NCBI GenBank assembly: GCA_965203755.1 | Contig: OZ241910.1 | Coordinates: 372,001-436,000 of the forward strand | Origin: UBA6055 sp965203755 | GTDB taxonomy: Bacteria > Chloroflexota > Anaerolineae > Aggregatilineales > Phototrophicaceae | Reading direction: 5' to 3' | DNA length: 64,000 nt | Position numbers and translations under genes: made by a program | Shown here: piece by piece, positions 49,945 to 58,176 of the stretch | Layout: every line of letters starts with the position of its first letter | How positions within the stretch are numbered: the first letter of the stretch is position 1 | Notes under the pieces: generated by a model | What the model was told of the DNA's origin: nothing | What the model saw: only the letters and a program-made list of their open reading frames with translations | Database searches by the model: none

Positions 49945-52710
49945 ATGCGCGGTGAATGTATCGCCTTTGATATCGAAATGACCGGGCTTGATGAGAAGAC
50001 CGATGAAATTATTGAAATCGGCATCGTCAAGTTGGAAAATGGCAGCATTCTTGACGAATATAAGTCATTTGTCAAACCGTCTATTCCTATCCCAGCGGAC
50101 ATTACCCATTTGACCGGCATCGATGCCGAAGATGTCAAGGATGCGCCGCCGCTGGAGCAAATTCTGCCAGAACTCAAGGATTTCTTCGGGCAAGCGCCGG
50201 TTATCGCCCATGACACAAAGCGTGATATGGCCTTTATGGGTAAACACGGCTTGCTCAAAGCTAATCCAGTGATTGACACCTATGAGCTTGCCCGCATTCT
50301 CATGCCGTCCGCATCCAGTTACAGTTTGGGCAGTCTGACGGCGGCTTCGGGGATTCCCCATAAGCCACACCGCGCGCTGAATGATGCCATTGCAGCCGCC
50401 TGTCTTTATTGGAAGCTGTGGCAAAAAGCGATTCAACTGCCGCCCGCGGCGCTGGAAGAAATTGTCCATGCCAGCACCGGCATCAACTGGAGCCAGCGGC
50501 ATGTATTCGAGAAAGCCTTGGCAGAAAGCCGGGCATCGGGAGCCGTCAGCCCGGCGGCCACTGCTTTTTTCGCTGACGAGCTTGATGCCAAAGCCTTGCC
50601 TCCGGCGCCGACGCCGCGCATCCAGGTTGAGCCCAGCGCGGTCAATGAAATTTTTGCTGAACAAGGCCAACTTGGGACCATCGTCGATCACTACGAACCG
50701 CGCGCGCAGCAGCTTGATATGGCACATGGAGTCACCCGCGCGCTTAATCATGGCGACCACATTATGATTGAGGCGGGGACGGGTACCGGAAAATCACTCG
50801 CTTATCTGCTGCCGGCGGCGCTTTGGGCAGCGAAGAACAGCCAGCGCGTGGTGGTCTCGACGCAGACCATCAACCTGCAAGATCAACTGCTGAAAAATGA
50901 CATCCCGCTCGTCAAACAAGCGCTTGATGTCGAGCTTCAGGCGGCGGTGATGAAAGGCCGCGGCAATTATCTGTGTCCGCGCCGTCTCGAAACCCTGCGG
51001 CGGCGCAAACCGGCGAATAAGGATGAACTGCGTACACTGGCAAAAATTCTGGTTTGGATGCAAACCGGCGGCGGCGGTGACCAAGGCGAAATCACCTTGC
51101 GCGCCGGTGAATGGGGGGTCTGGACGCGTTTGAGCGCCCAGGATGAAGACTGCACGACCTGGCGCTGCGCCACTATGATGAAAGGCGTATGCCCCTATTA
51201 CAAAGCGCGCAAAAAAGCCGAGGCGGCGCATATTATGATCGCCAATCATGCCTTGCTGATTGCGGATGCTAAAATTGAAAATCGGGCATTGCCTGAATAC
51301 TCCAATCTGATTATTGACGAAGCCCATCACCTGGAAGAAGCCATCACCCACGGTTTGAGCCGGCAGATCGATCAGCGCCTTATTACTACCCGATTAACCG
51401 AGTTGGGCGGTGAAAACAGCGGCATCCTGGGGGAACTGCTGTCGGCTGCGCGTGGACCGCTGCCGGACGAAGCCGCGCTCAAGCTGGAGGCATTTATCCA
51501 ACATATCGGCGAAGCGCTGGGCCTTATGAAACGGCGCGTTCACAATTATTTCCATACCCTGCGCGGCTTTGTCCTGAACCTTCGCAAGAACAGCAACTAT
51601 CCGATGCGCCTGTTAAACTCACACCGGGATTCAGGCAGTTTTGTCGATGTGCAAACCGCCTGGAAAGGCCTTGGTGAATTTTTTCTGGTGGTGACAGACA
51701 AAATCGCGCATTTGTCCCAAGCCTTGCCCAGATACCAACAATACAAGCTGCCCAACCTGGACGATTACAGCAGCGCGCTCAATGCACATTGGCAATTTCT
51801 GGCTGACCTGCACGAAGAGCTGGAGCAATTCACCCAGGCGCCGAACAGCAATACGATCTATGCGGTCAGCCCGGGCAGCCGAGCCGACCTGCTACGTATC
51901 CACATCTCGCCGCTGCATATTGGTCCTATGATGGAAGAATATCTCAACCAGCGCAAGGAAAGCATCATCCTCACCAGCGCCACCCTGCGAACACAGGGCA
52001 GCTTTGACCACATCAAAGCGCGGCTTTATGGAGATCACTATGAGACTGTCGCCTTGGGCTCGCCTTTTGATTACCAGGATTCGACCTTGCTTTATATTCC
52101 GGATGACATCCCAGAACCCAACCAGCGCAGCACCTATCAGAAGATGCTGGAACGCGGCATTATCGAACTTGCCGCCGCGCTTGATGGGCGGGTCATGGCG
52201 CTGTTCACCAGTTATGCACAGCTGCGCGAGACCTCCAAGGCGATCACCGCGCGGCTGAAGCTCGGCAGCATCACGGTCTACGACCAGAGCTTTGGCGGCA
52301 GCCGCGAAGCGCTTCTGGAGAACTTCAAGACCGCCGAAAAAGCCGTGCTGATGGGGACGCGCAGTTTTTGGGAGGGGGTTGATATTCCCGGCGATGACCT
52401 AAGCGCGGTGGTCATCGCAAAGCTCCCCTTCGCCGTACCTTCTGACCCGATCTTTGCGGCCCGTTCAGAAACTTACGCCAATCCCTTTCAGCAATATGCC
52501 ATCCCGGATACGATTTTGCGCTTTCGCCAGGGATTCGGCCGTTTGATTCGCAGCCGCAGCGACCGCGGCGTCGTCGCTATCTTTGACAGCCGCGTCATAA
52601 CAAAAAGCTATGGCAGCCGTTTTCTTGAATCGCTGCCGGACTGCACGACGCAATATGGCGCGTTGGAGAATCTGCCGCGGGCTGCATCAGCATGGATTAA
52701 CAAGGTGTGA
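49945..52710 (+). CDS. dinG: DinG-type ATP-dependent helicase with N-terminal DnaQ-like exonuclease
   Basis: The 921-residue protein has an N-terminal DEDDh 3'-5' exonuclease domain (1-165: D9-x-E11 in FDIEMTG, HDTKRDMAF, HRALNDAIA). The superfamily 2 helicase part has Walker A AGTGTGKS (277-284) and the DEAHH box (IIDEAHHLEE). Cysteines C344, C403, C408 and C416 have XPD/E. coli DinG-like spacing and probably hold a [4Fe-4S] cluster, which some exonuclease-fused DinG proteins lack. The C-terminal motifs include GFGRLIRSRSDRGV. I chose ATG 49945; the open frame reaches back to 49699 but crosses the upstream gene and promoter. It likely repairs branched DNA or R-loops. Confidence 0.93.
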   Translation: MRGECIAFDIEMTGLDEKTDEIIEIGIVKLENGSILDEYKSFVKPSIPIPADITHLTGIDAEDVKDAPPLEQILPELKDFFGQAPVIAHDTKRDMAFMGKHGLLKANPVIDTYELARILMPSASSYSLGSLTAASGIPHKPHRALNDAIAAACLYWKLWQKAIQLPPAALEEIVHASTGINWSQRHVFEKALAESRASGAVSPAATAFFADELDAKALPPAPTPRIQVEPSAVNEIFAEQGQLGTIVDHYEPRAQQLDMAHGVTRALNHGDHIMIEAGTGTGKSLAYLLPAALWAAKNSQRVVVSTQTINLQDQLLKNDIPLVKQALDVELQAAVMKGRGNYLCPRRLETLRRRKPANKDELRTLAKILVWMQTGGGGDQGEITLRAGEWGVWTRLSAQDEDCTTWRCATMMKGVCPYYKARKKAEAAHIMIANHALLIADAKIENRALPEYSNLIIDEAHHLEEAITHGLSRQIDQRLITTRLTELGGENSGILGELLSAARGPLPDEAALKLEAFIQHIGEALGLMKRRVHNYFHTLRGFVLNLRKNSNYPMRLLNSHRDSGSFVDVQTAWKGLGEFFLVVTDKIAHLSQALPRYQQYKLPNLDDYSSALNAHWQFLADLHEELEQFTQAPNSNTIYAVSPGSRADLLRIHISPLHIGPMMEEYLNQRKESIILTSATLRTQGSFDHIKARLYGDHYETVALGSPFDYQDSTLLYIPDDIPEPNQRSTYQKMLERGIIELAAALDGRVMALFTSYAQLRETSKAITARLKLGSITVYDQSFGGSREALLENFKTAEKAVLMGTRSFWEGVDIPGDDLSAVVIAKLPFAVPSDPIFAARSETYANPFQQYAIPDTILRFRQGFGRLIRSRSDRGVVAIFDSRVITKSYGSRFLESLPDCTTQYGALENLPRAASAWINKV

Positions 52711-52719
52711 GGGACATAA

Positions 52720-53067
52720 ATGATTACACCCGCCGGACGTGAATGCCCGCATTATTATGCCGATTTTAACCGCCACACGCGTGACATTGAAGAATGCCGG
52801 CTTGCCAAGCACAATCTAGATTCCGAGTCATGGCATCCCAAAGACTGCGCTAAATGCCCGGTTCCCGATATCGTATTGGCGAACGCCAGCCGCGATACCC
52901 AGCTTGTTCTCACGATAAAGACCGGGTTTCTAGGATTGATGCGCCGCGTTGAAGTCGAAGCCATCTGTCTAAAGAATGGCAAAAAGGTGGATCCGTATGT
53001 AGGCTGTCCGGACGATCATCCAGGGCTGGAACTTTTTCGACAGGCATTGGACCATAGCGATGATTAA
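52720..53067 (+). CDS. Cys-rich small protein, unknown function
   Basis: The 115-residue protein has six cysteines: C9, C26, C43, C46, C83 and C96, with C43-x2-C46 in CAKCPVPD. Also conserved-looking is ECPHYYADFNR. The spacing could hold zinc or an Fe-S cluster, but I recognise no family. The start is nine bases after dinG. The stop overlaps the next gene by eight bases. The operon setting between a DNA helicase and a HAD-DinB fusion hints at nucleic-acid or redox work, as inference only. Confidence 0.65.
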   Translation: MITPAGRECPHYYADFNRHTRDIEECRLAKHNLDSESWHPKDCAKCPVPDIVLANASRDTQLVLTIKTGFLGLMRRVEVEAICLKNGKKVDPYVGCPDDHPGLELFRQALDHSDD

Positions 53068-54235
53068 AGCGGTATTGCTGGACCTCGACAATACGCTGCT
53101 GCACAATCCGGATGGTCAATTCGCCTGTGCCTTCAGGCAGGCATTTGACGCTCATTTTCTTGATTTTTTTGGCTTGGAGGAGCTCTCGCAATCCTTCGGC
53201 GGCGTCATCCAAACCCTCGGCCGCCAGCGGGATATGATGACCGCCAATTCCCAAGTCATTGTCGCGGGGCTTGCACAGGCGCTTCAGGTTTCAAATGAAC
53301 CGGTTCAAAAAGCCCTGGCATCTTTTTATCGACATCCTTACAACGCACTGCGGCGATATACTTCGGTTATTCCATTGGCATACCCGCTTGTCAAAACCCT
53401 GCTCGAGCAGAACTTGTCGGTTGCGATTGCCACCAATCCAATTTATCCGGCGTCAGCCATTCTCAAGCGGATGGAGTGGGCGGGATTATCAGATTTTCAG
53501 AATGATCTGGCATTGATCGCCCATAGCGAAAATATGCGCTTTTCCAAACCGCAGCCAGCCTATTACGCCGAGCTTGTGGCTCGTATTGGCATCGAACCCG
53601 ATGAAGCGCTGATGATCGGCGACAGCGAAACCAATGACATCGCGCCGGCGCGAACTATCGGCATACATGCCCGGCGCATCCAAGGGCTGGAAACGCTGCG
53701 CTCCTTTTATGAACAGGTTCAATCGGGCAGCTGGCGGCAGGCGTATATGCCCCGTCCACTTCATCCCGATATGATCGCACCGCAGTACCAAGGCAATCTT
53801 GGGGCTTTATACAGCCTTTTGAGCGAAGTCAAAGCGCATCAATGGCATCAGCGCCCAGACCCTGAAGAGTGGTCGATTTTGCAAATTCTTTGTCACTTGA
53901 GCGAATCCGAGATACAAGTTCAGCAGAAACGGCTCAAGGCCATCTTGCTTGAGCATAATCCATTTATCGCCGCGCTCCCGGCTCCCGGGCCCCATATTCC
54001 GCTCTGTCACAACGAGGGGCACGCGGCGCTGAATCAGTTTCGGATTCATCGTCTGGCAACGATTGACTTGCTGTCACAGCTAAAACATGAGGATTGGAAG
54101 CGCCCGGCGCGGCACAGCATCTTTGGCTTGACCAATCTGCTTGAGATGGCTTATTTCACGGCGCAGCATGACCGTCTGCACATCGCGCAGCTGTGCCAGA
54201 CCGTGGGCAAATGCAGCCAAGGCGTTTTTCATTGA
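53060..54235 (+). CDS. HAD hydrolase fused to a DinB-like metal-binding domain
   Basis: The 391-residue protein has an N-terminal HAD phosphatase domain (about 1-225: D8-x-D10 in LLDLDNTL, IATNPIYP, FSKPQPAYY and MIGDSETNDI). The C-terminal domain (about 245-390) is a four-helix DinB/YfiT-like bundle with metal triad H279 and H370-x3-H374 (HDRLH). HAD enzymes remove phosphate or act on other groups; DinB-fold proteins include thiol transferases. The fusion is uncommon and its substrate is unknown. It overlaps the Cys-rich gene. Confidence 0.82.
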   Translation: MIKAVLLDLDNTLLHNPDGQFACAFRQAFDAHFLDFFGLEELSQSFGGVIQTLGRQRDMMTANSQVIVAGLAQALQVSNEPVQKALASFYRHPYNALRRYTSVIPLAYPLVKTLLEQNLSVAIATNPIYPASAILKRMEWAGLSDFQNDLALIAHSENMRFSKPQPAYYAELVARIGIEPDEALMIGDSETNDIAPARTIGIHARRIQGLETLRSFYEQVQSGSWRQAYMPRPLHPDMIAPQYQGNLGALYSLLSEVKAHQWHQRPDPEEWSILQILCHLSESEIQVQQKRLKAILLEHNPFIAALPAPGPHIPLCHNEGHAALNQFRIHRLATIDLLSQLKHEDWKRPARHSIFGLTNLLEMAYFTAQHDRLHIAQLCQTVGKCSQGVFH

Positions 54236-54333
54236 AACTATCGTTGCAAAAACAGGCAAAAAGAGGCAGAATCTAAGCTGATAGTGTGTTTCAAGCAAGC
54301 GAGCAGACGTTTATGGATTGTGTTTATTTTTAA

Positions 54334-54342
54334 TGTTATAAT
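54334..54342 (+). promoter_or_regulatory. Extended -10 promoter of the prenyl synthase gene
   Basis: TGTTATAAT, a perfect extended -10, lies 46 bases before the start codon. The nearest -35-like TTGTGT is only 13 bases away, so the extended element is probably what matters. Confidence 0.6.
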
Positions 54343-54388
54343 GTCCAATTAGTTCTGAAAATCCCAGATTCACGAACTGGAGTCCGAA

Positions 54389-55336
54389 ATGGCGGCCAAA
54401 GAGGCAAATCAGGTGAACCTAAGTCAAGTCATTGCTGACGGGCTTGAGACGATAGAACAGGCAATGTATGATGTCACCAACAGCCATGTCGATATTTTGC
54501 GCGATGCCAGCCGCCATATCTTGAGCGCTGGGGGCAAGCGGATCCGGCCGCGTCTGCTGCTGTTAGCCTATTTGGCGCTTGGCGGCGCTGATCTCAAATG
54601 TGTTGCCAAACCGGGCGCCGCCGTAGAATTGATGCACACCGCCAGCGTGGTCCATGATGACATTAACGACCACGGGATTATACGGCGCGGCCGCCCTTCG
54701 GTCAATTCGATCTGGGGACGCACCTTCGCCCTGCTGACCGGCGACTTTCTCTTCACCGCCGTTTACGAACTCATGGCGCCATATCATCACCTCAATGTTG
54801 ACTTGGCAGAATCAGCAAGGGCGCTGGTTGAAGGCGAAACGCTGCAAGCAAGCGCCGTCAAGAACAATAACTTCACGCGCGAAATCTATATGCAGATCAT
54901 CGCACTCAAAACGGCCGCCCTGTTCCGGGCAGCCAGCACGATTGGCGCGAAACTGGCGCAAGCCGGCCCAAGCGAGGTCGCTGCCCTGTCCAGCTTTGGC
55001 TTCAATGTCGGGCTGGCTTTTCAGATTGTGGATGACATTCTCGATCTGGATGCCGACGAAGAGCAGCTGGGCAAGACCGCTAGCATCGACATCGAGCAGG
55101 GCCGCGGCATCGCTGTCGCTTTACATGAGTTGAATGGCGGCAGAACCGCCGTTCAAGATGACCCAATGGGAGCCATCAAACGTAAAATGCTGGAAGGCGA
55201 CACGATTGAAAAAGGTCGCAAACAGGCAAAACAGCTGGTTCAGCATGCCATCGCCGGCCTTGTCATTCTGCCTGATACATCTGCCAAAGCCGAATTAATT
55301 CATCTAGCCAATTTGGTCGCCAGCCGCGAATACTAA
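54389..55336 (+). CDS. Trans-isoprenyl diphosphate (polyprenyl) synthase
   Basis: It condenses isopentenyl diphosphate units for quinone or carrier lipid side chains. The 315-residue protein has the first Asp-rich motif DDIND (VVHDDINDHG, with RRGRPSV after it), the second motif DDILD (IVDDILDLDAD), and GKRIRPRLL. The residues before the first motif (AVELMHTASVV) lack a bulky aromatic at the position that limits chain length in short-chain enzymes, so a long product such as hepta- to decaprenyl is likely. Confidence 0.92.
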   Translation: MAAKEANQVNLSQVIADGLETIEQAMYDVTNSHVDILRDASRHILSAGGKRIRPRLLLLAYLALGGADLKCVAKPGAAVELMHTASVVHDDINDHGIIRRGRPSVNSIWGRTFALLTGDFLFTAVYELMAPYHHLNVDLAESARALVEGETLQASAVKNNNFTREIYMQIIALKTAALFRAASTIGAKLAQAGPSEVAALSSFGFNVGLAFQIVDDILDLDADEEQLGKTASIDIEQGRGIAVALHELNGGRTAVQDDPMGAIKRKMLEGDTIEKGRKQAKQLVQHAIAGLVILPDTSAKAELIHLANLVASREY

Positions 55337-55479
55337 ACCACTCCCTCGATAGCCTAGCCGGCGGCGCGCATCATGGCGGCACGCGCCCTTTGCATGGCTG
55401 TTTGGCTGCCGACAGAAAGCCCGCGCCGACGCCAAGTTCGCTGGCGCAGACAGGAGTTGACTCAAAGCAGGGGAATATG

Positions 55480-57099
55480 ATGAAAGTGGTAACTGTCGAA
55501 GCTATGCGAGCGATTGAAGCCGCCGTCGACGCATCTGTGATGAGCTATGAACAGATGATGCTGAATGCCGGCCGCGCCGCCGGCAAGTATCTCCAGCAAC
55601 GGCTTGCGATCTCGGAGCAGACGCGATTGACCATCTTGATTGGCAAAGGCAGCAATGGCGGCGACGGCTTGGCGATGGCGCATTATCTGTCACAGAACAC
55701 CCCAGCGCGGATTCGTCTGTACCTGCTTGAGGCGCGACATCAAGACGACCAGAACTTCGCCGCCGTCGTCAGCGAAGGCATATTCATTGGATTGGCTGCC
55801 GATGACCGCGACGGCCGTCTGTTAAGCAATCTGATTGGCAGCGCCGATGTGATTGTGGACGCTCTCTTTGGCATTGGCCTGCGTTTGCCACTGCGCGGCC
55901 AGGCGGCGAAGATTCTACGTACCGTCAATCAGATGGCCGCGGCCGTCTATCCGACTTACGGCGATGTGGCGGCGGTCGACCCTATACAGCCCGATCCACT
56001 CCCCCCGGCGCCGAGGCCCTTTGTCTTTGCCATTGACTGTCCCAGTGGCATTGACTGCAACAGCGGGCAAGCGGATGCCAACACCATCGCCGCCGATGAG
56101 ACGATAACATTGATCGCCGCCAAGCCGGGTTTGTTCACTTTTCCGGCCGCTAAATATGTCGGCAAGCTCATCCTTTCTCAAATCGGCATCCCGGATACCC
56201 GGCCCGAATTGGCGCAGGTCACAACGACAGTCATGGACAGCCATCAGGCGCATTCGATATTGCCGGCGCGGCCGATTGACGGTCATAAGGGGACGTTTGG
56301 AAAAACGATGGTGGTGGCCGGTTCGCCCAATTTTGTTGGCGCCCTCGCGCTGGCCGGGGAGGCCGCCTGTCGCTCTGGCAGCGGTCTTGTGACCATCGCC
56401 AGCGCCAGCAAACTGGTGGACGCTGTGGCTGGCCGGCTTCGCGAACCCACTTGGCTGCGCTTGGCGGATGAAGAGGGCGCCATCGCCGCATCGGCATGCG
56501 AGGATTTCATCCAGCAGACGCAAGGCTATCAGGCTTTGCTGGTCGGATGCGGCATCGGCCAGCATCCATCAACCAGGGACTTTGTGCGGAAGCTGCTTGC
56601 CGGCAAAGCTCTGCCGCCCCTCATCATGGATGCTGATGCGCTGAATATCATCAGCGCCGAGACGAATTGGCGGCGGCTGCCGGCGGGAACCATCATTACC
56701 CCGCATTCGGGCGAAATGTCGCGGCTGACCGGACTGCCGACCAGCGAAATCGAGGCCCATCGCTGGGAAATCGCCGCCGAAAAAGCAAAAGAATGGGGCT
56801 TGGTGATTGTGCTGAAAGGGGCGCATACTTTGGTTGCCGCCCCCGCCGGGCAAACCAGTGTCATGCCCTTCAAAACCGATGCCCTGGGCACCGCTGGCAC
56901 CGGCGATGTCCTGGCTGGACTGATTGCCGGGCTGCGGGCGCAAGGCTCTTCTGCGTTTGACAGCGCGCGGCTGGGCGCTTATATTCACGGGCTGGCCGGC
57001 ACCATCGCTGTGACGGCGGTCGGCAGCAGCCGCAGCGTAACAGCCGGAGATGTGCTGCGGGCGCTGGGCTTGGCTTTCAAGGCGGCCGAAGGGCGCTAA
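55480..57099 (+). CDS. nnr: Bifunctional NAD(P)HX epimerase / ADP-dependent NAD(P)HX dehydratase
   Basis: It repairs hydrated NADH and NADPH. The 539-residue protein joins the YjeF N-terminal epimerase domain (about 1-220: MMLNAGRAAGKYL, GKGSNGGDGL, DALFGIGL, DCPSGIDCNSG) and the C-terminal dehydratase domain (about 245-535: GHKGTFGKTMVVAGS, TPHSGEMSRL, GTAGTGDVLAGLI). The DALFG and GTAGTGDV motifs are complete in both active sites. GGGGA lies five bases before ATG 55480; ATG 55477 just upstream is possible. It follows the prenyl synthase by 143 bases. Confidence 0.95.
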   Translation: MKVVTVEAMRAIEAAVDASVMSYEQMMLNAGRAAGKYLQQRLAISEQTRLTILIGKGSNGGDGLAMAHYLSQNTPARIRLYLLEARHQDDQNFAAVVSEGIFIGLAADDRDGRLLSNLIGSADVIVDALFGIGLRLPLRGQAAKILRTVNQMAAAVYPTYGDVAAVDPIQPDPLPPAPRPFVFAIDCPSGIDCNSGQADANTIAADETITLIAAKPGLFTFPAAKYVGKLILSQIGIPDTRPELAQVTTTVMDSHQAHSILPARPIDGHKGTFGKTMVVAGSPNFVGALALAGEAACRSGSGLVTIASASKLVDAVAGRLREPTWLRLADEEGAIAASACEDFIQQTQGYQALLVGCGIGQHPSTRDFVRKLLAGKALPPLIMDADALNIISAETNWRRLPAGTIITPHSGEMSRLTGLPTSEIEAHRWEIAAEKAKEWGLVIVLKGAHTLVAAPAGQTSVMPFKTDALGTAGTGDVLAGLIAGLRAQGSSAFDSARLGAYIHGLAGTIAVTAVGSSRSVTAGDVLRALGLAFKAAEGR

Positions 57100-57320
57100 T
57101 CGGCGTCTTGCAGACGTTTCCTTGCCAAGTCTTTGGCATCATTCAGGCTGGTTTCGATCTCAAGCTCAACCGACCCGGCGCCAAAGTTCGCCAAGTCCTT
57201 GCGTCTGACCGCCCCGCTTTTCTTGATGTGCAGCATGGCATAGACCCCGCCGGCCGCCATGCCCAGCAAAATCCCGACGAGAACCGCGCCTTGGTCTAAA
57301 GCCGGCTCCTTACGGCTCAT
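57096..57320 (-). CDS. Small YtxH-like membrane protein
   Basis: The 74-residue protein has one hydrophobic segment (about 11-31, GAVLVGILLGMAAGGVYAM) near its N-terminus and a charged C-terminal part (DAKDLARKRLQDAD). This is the layout of YtxH-type proteins, which are small stress-associated membrane proteins of unclear function. It overlaps the next minus-strand gene by 11 bases and the nnr stop by 4. Confidence 0.6.
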   Translation of the reverse strand: MSRKEPALDQGAVLVGILLGMAAGGVYAMLHIKKSGAVRRKDLANFGAGSVELEIETSLNDAKDLARKRLQDAD

Positions 57321-57807
57321 CTTGATTCACCCGGTCGGAATGGATAAGCGAACGCAGGCGAATCATCTCGCGTATGAACGCCAGCAGTCCAGCCAAAAAA
57401 CTCTTGATCTGCACCAACGGATCCACTGTATTGCCGCTTACAAATTGAGCGGTGGTTTTGGTCATTTTGGCTGTTTCGCGCGCGTGGTCAAGGATAGGCT
57501 TGATCTCTGTTTTCAGCATAATCATAAACCCGGCGACTTGCAGCATCAAAATCGCCAGCGCCAGCACGACCAGAATCAATTCCAAAACAAGCGCCAGCAC
57601 AAAAATATCGCGGAAAATCTGTATCACCGGCCGCCAGGCTTCGGCTGCCGTTAACGAAATCAGCAGAGCAAAAATCAGCAGCCCGAGGATGAAAGCAATG
57701 CCGCCCGCCGCCATCAGCTTCACCATTCGGGAAAGACTCATGCCGGACGCGCCTTCATCGCGATTATTGGGCGGTGTCGCTGCGATGCTGCCATTGGTTT
57801 CGGTCAT
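57310..57807 (-). CDS. Hypothetical membrane protein
   Basis: The 165-residue protein has two hydrophobic segments (about 32-52 and 68-96) and a charged C-terminal helix (LKTEIKPILDHARETAKMTKTTA is the start of the amphipathic part). The first 30 residues are soluble. No family is recognised, although the helix resembles DUF948-like proteins, which often lie next to YtxH genes. It lies between the 92-residue membrane protein (two bases away) and the YtxH-like gene. Confidence 0.6.
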   Translation of the reverse strand: MTETNGSIAATPPNNRDEGASGMSLSRMVKLMAAGGIAFILGLLIFALLISLTAAEAWRPVIQIFRDIFVLALVLELILVVLALAILMLQVAGFMIMLKTEIKPILDHARETAKMTKTTAQFVSGNTVDPLVQIKSFLAGLLAFIREMIRLRSLIHSDRVNQDEP

Positions 57808-57809
57808 GG

Positions 57810-58088
57810 TTATCGCCGCGAAGCTCGTCTTGAAGCGCCTGATGTCAGCAGATGGGCGGAAATCAGCGCGACCAAAGCGCCCAATGTCGCCGGCAGCAAA
57901 CGTATAATGCCAATTTTGAATAGATGGATTTCAAAGGCGCTGCCAATATACTGACCAAGCCAAAAGCCAAGCCAACTCGCAGCGATAAACAGAGCCAGGC
58001 GCCGGCCACCGCCGCCCATCAGCAGATGGAAGCCTAAGCCATACAGGGTCGCAATCATCAAGGCAAAAATGAAGACCGGGTTTGGCAT
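57810..58088 (-). CDS. Small hypothetical membrane protein
   Basis: The 92-residue protein has three hydrophobic segments (about 3-24, 29-49 and 60-82) and a basic C-terminus (GASRRASRR). No family is recognised. It is first of a three-gene minus-strand unit with short gaps and overlaps, divergent from the SRPBCC gene. Confidence 0.55.
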   Translation of the reverse strand: MPNPVFIFALMIATLYGLGFHLLMGGGGRRLALFIAASWLGFWLGQYIGSAFEIHLFKIGIIRLLPATLGALVALISAHLLTSGASRRASRR

Positions 58089-58176
58089 CGCGGTTGCTAT
58101 TCAATCGTCCAGTGGTAAAATCTATGGCTAGTGTAGCATAAAGTCGACGTTCCGTCACGTCTTGAAGGCATGGATC

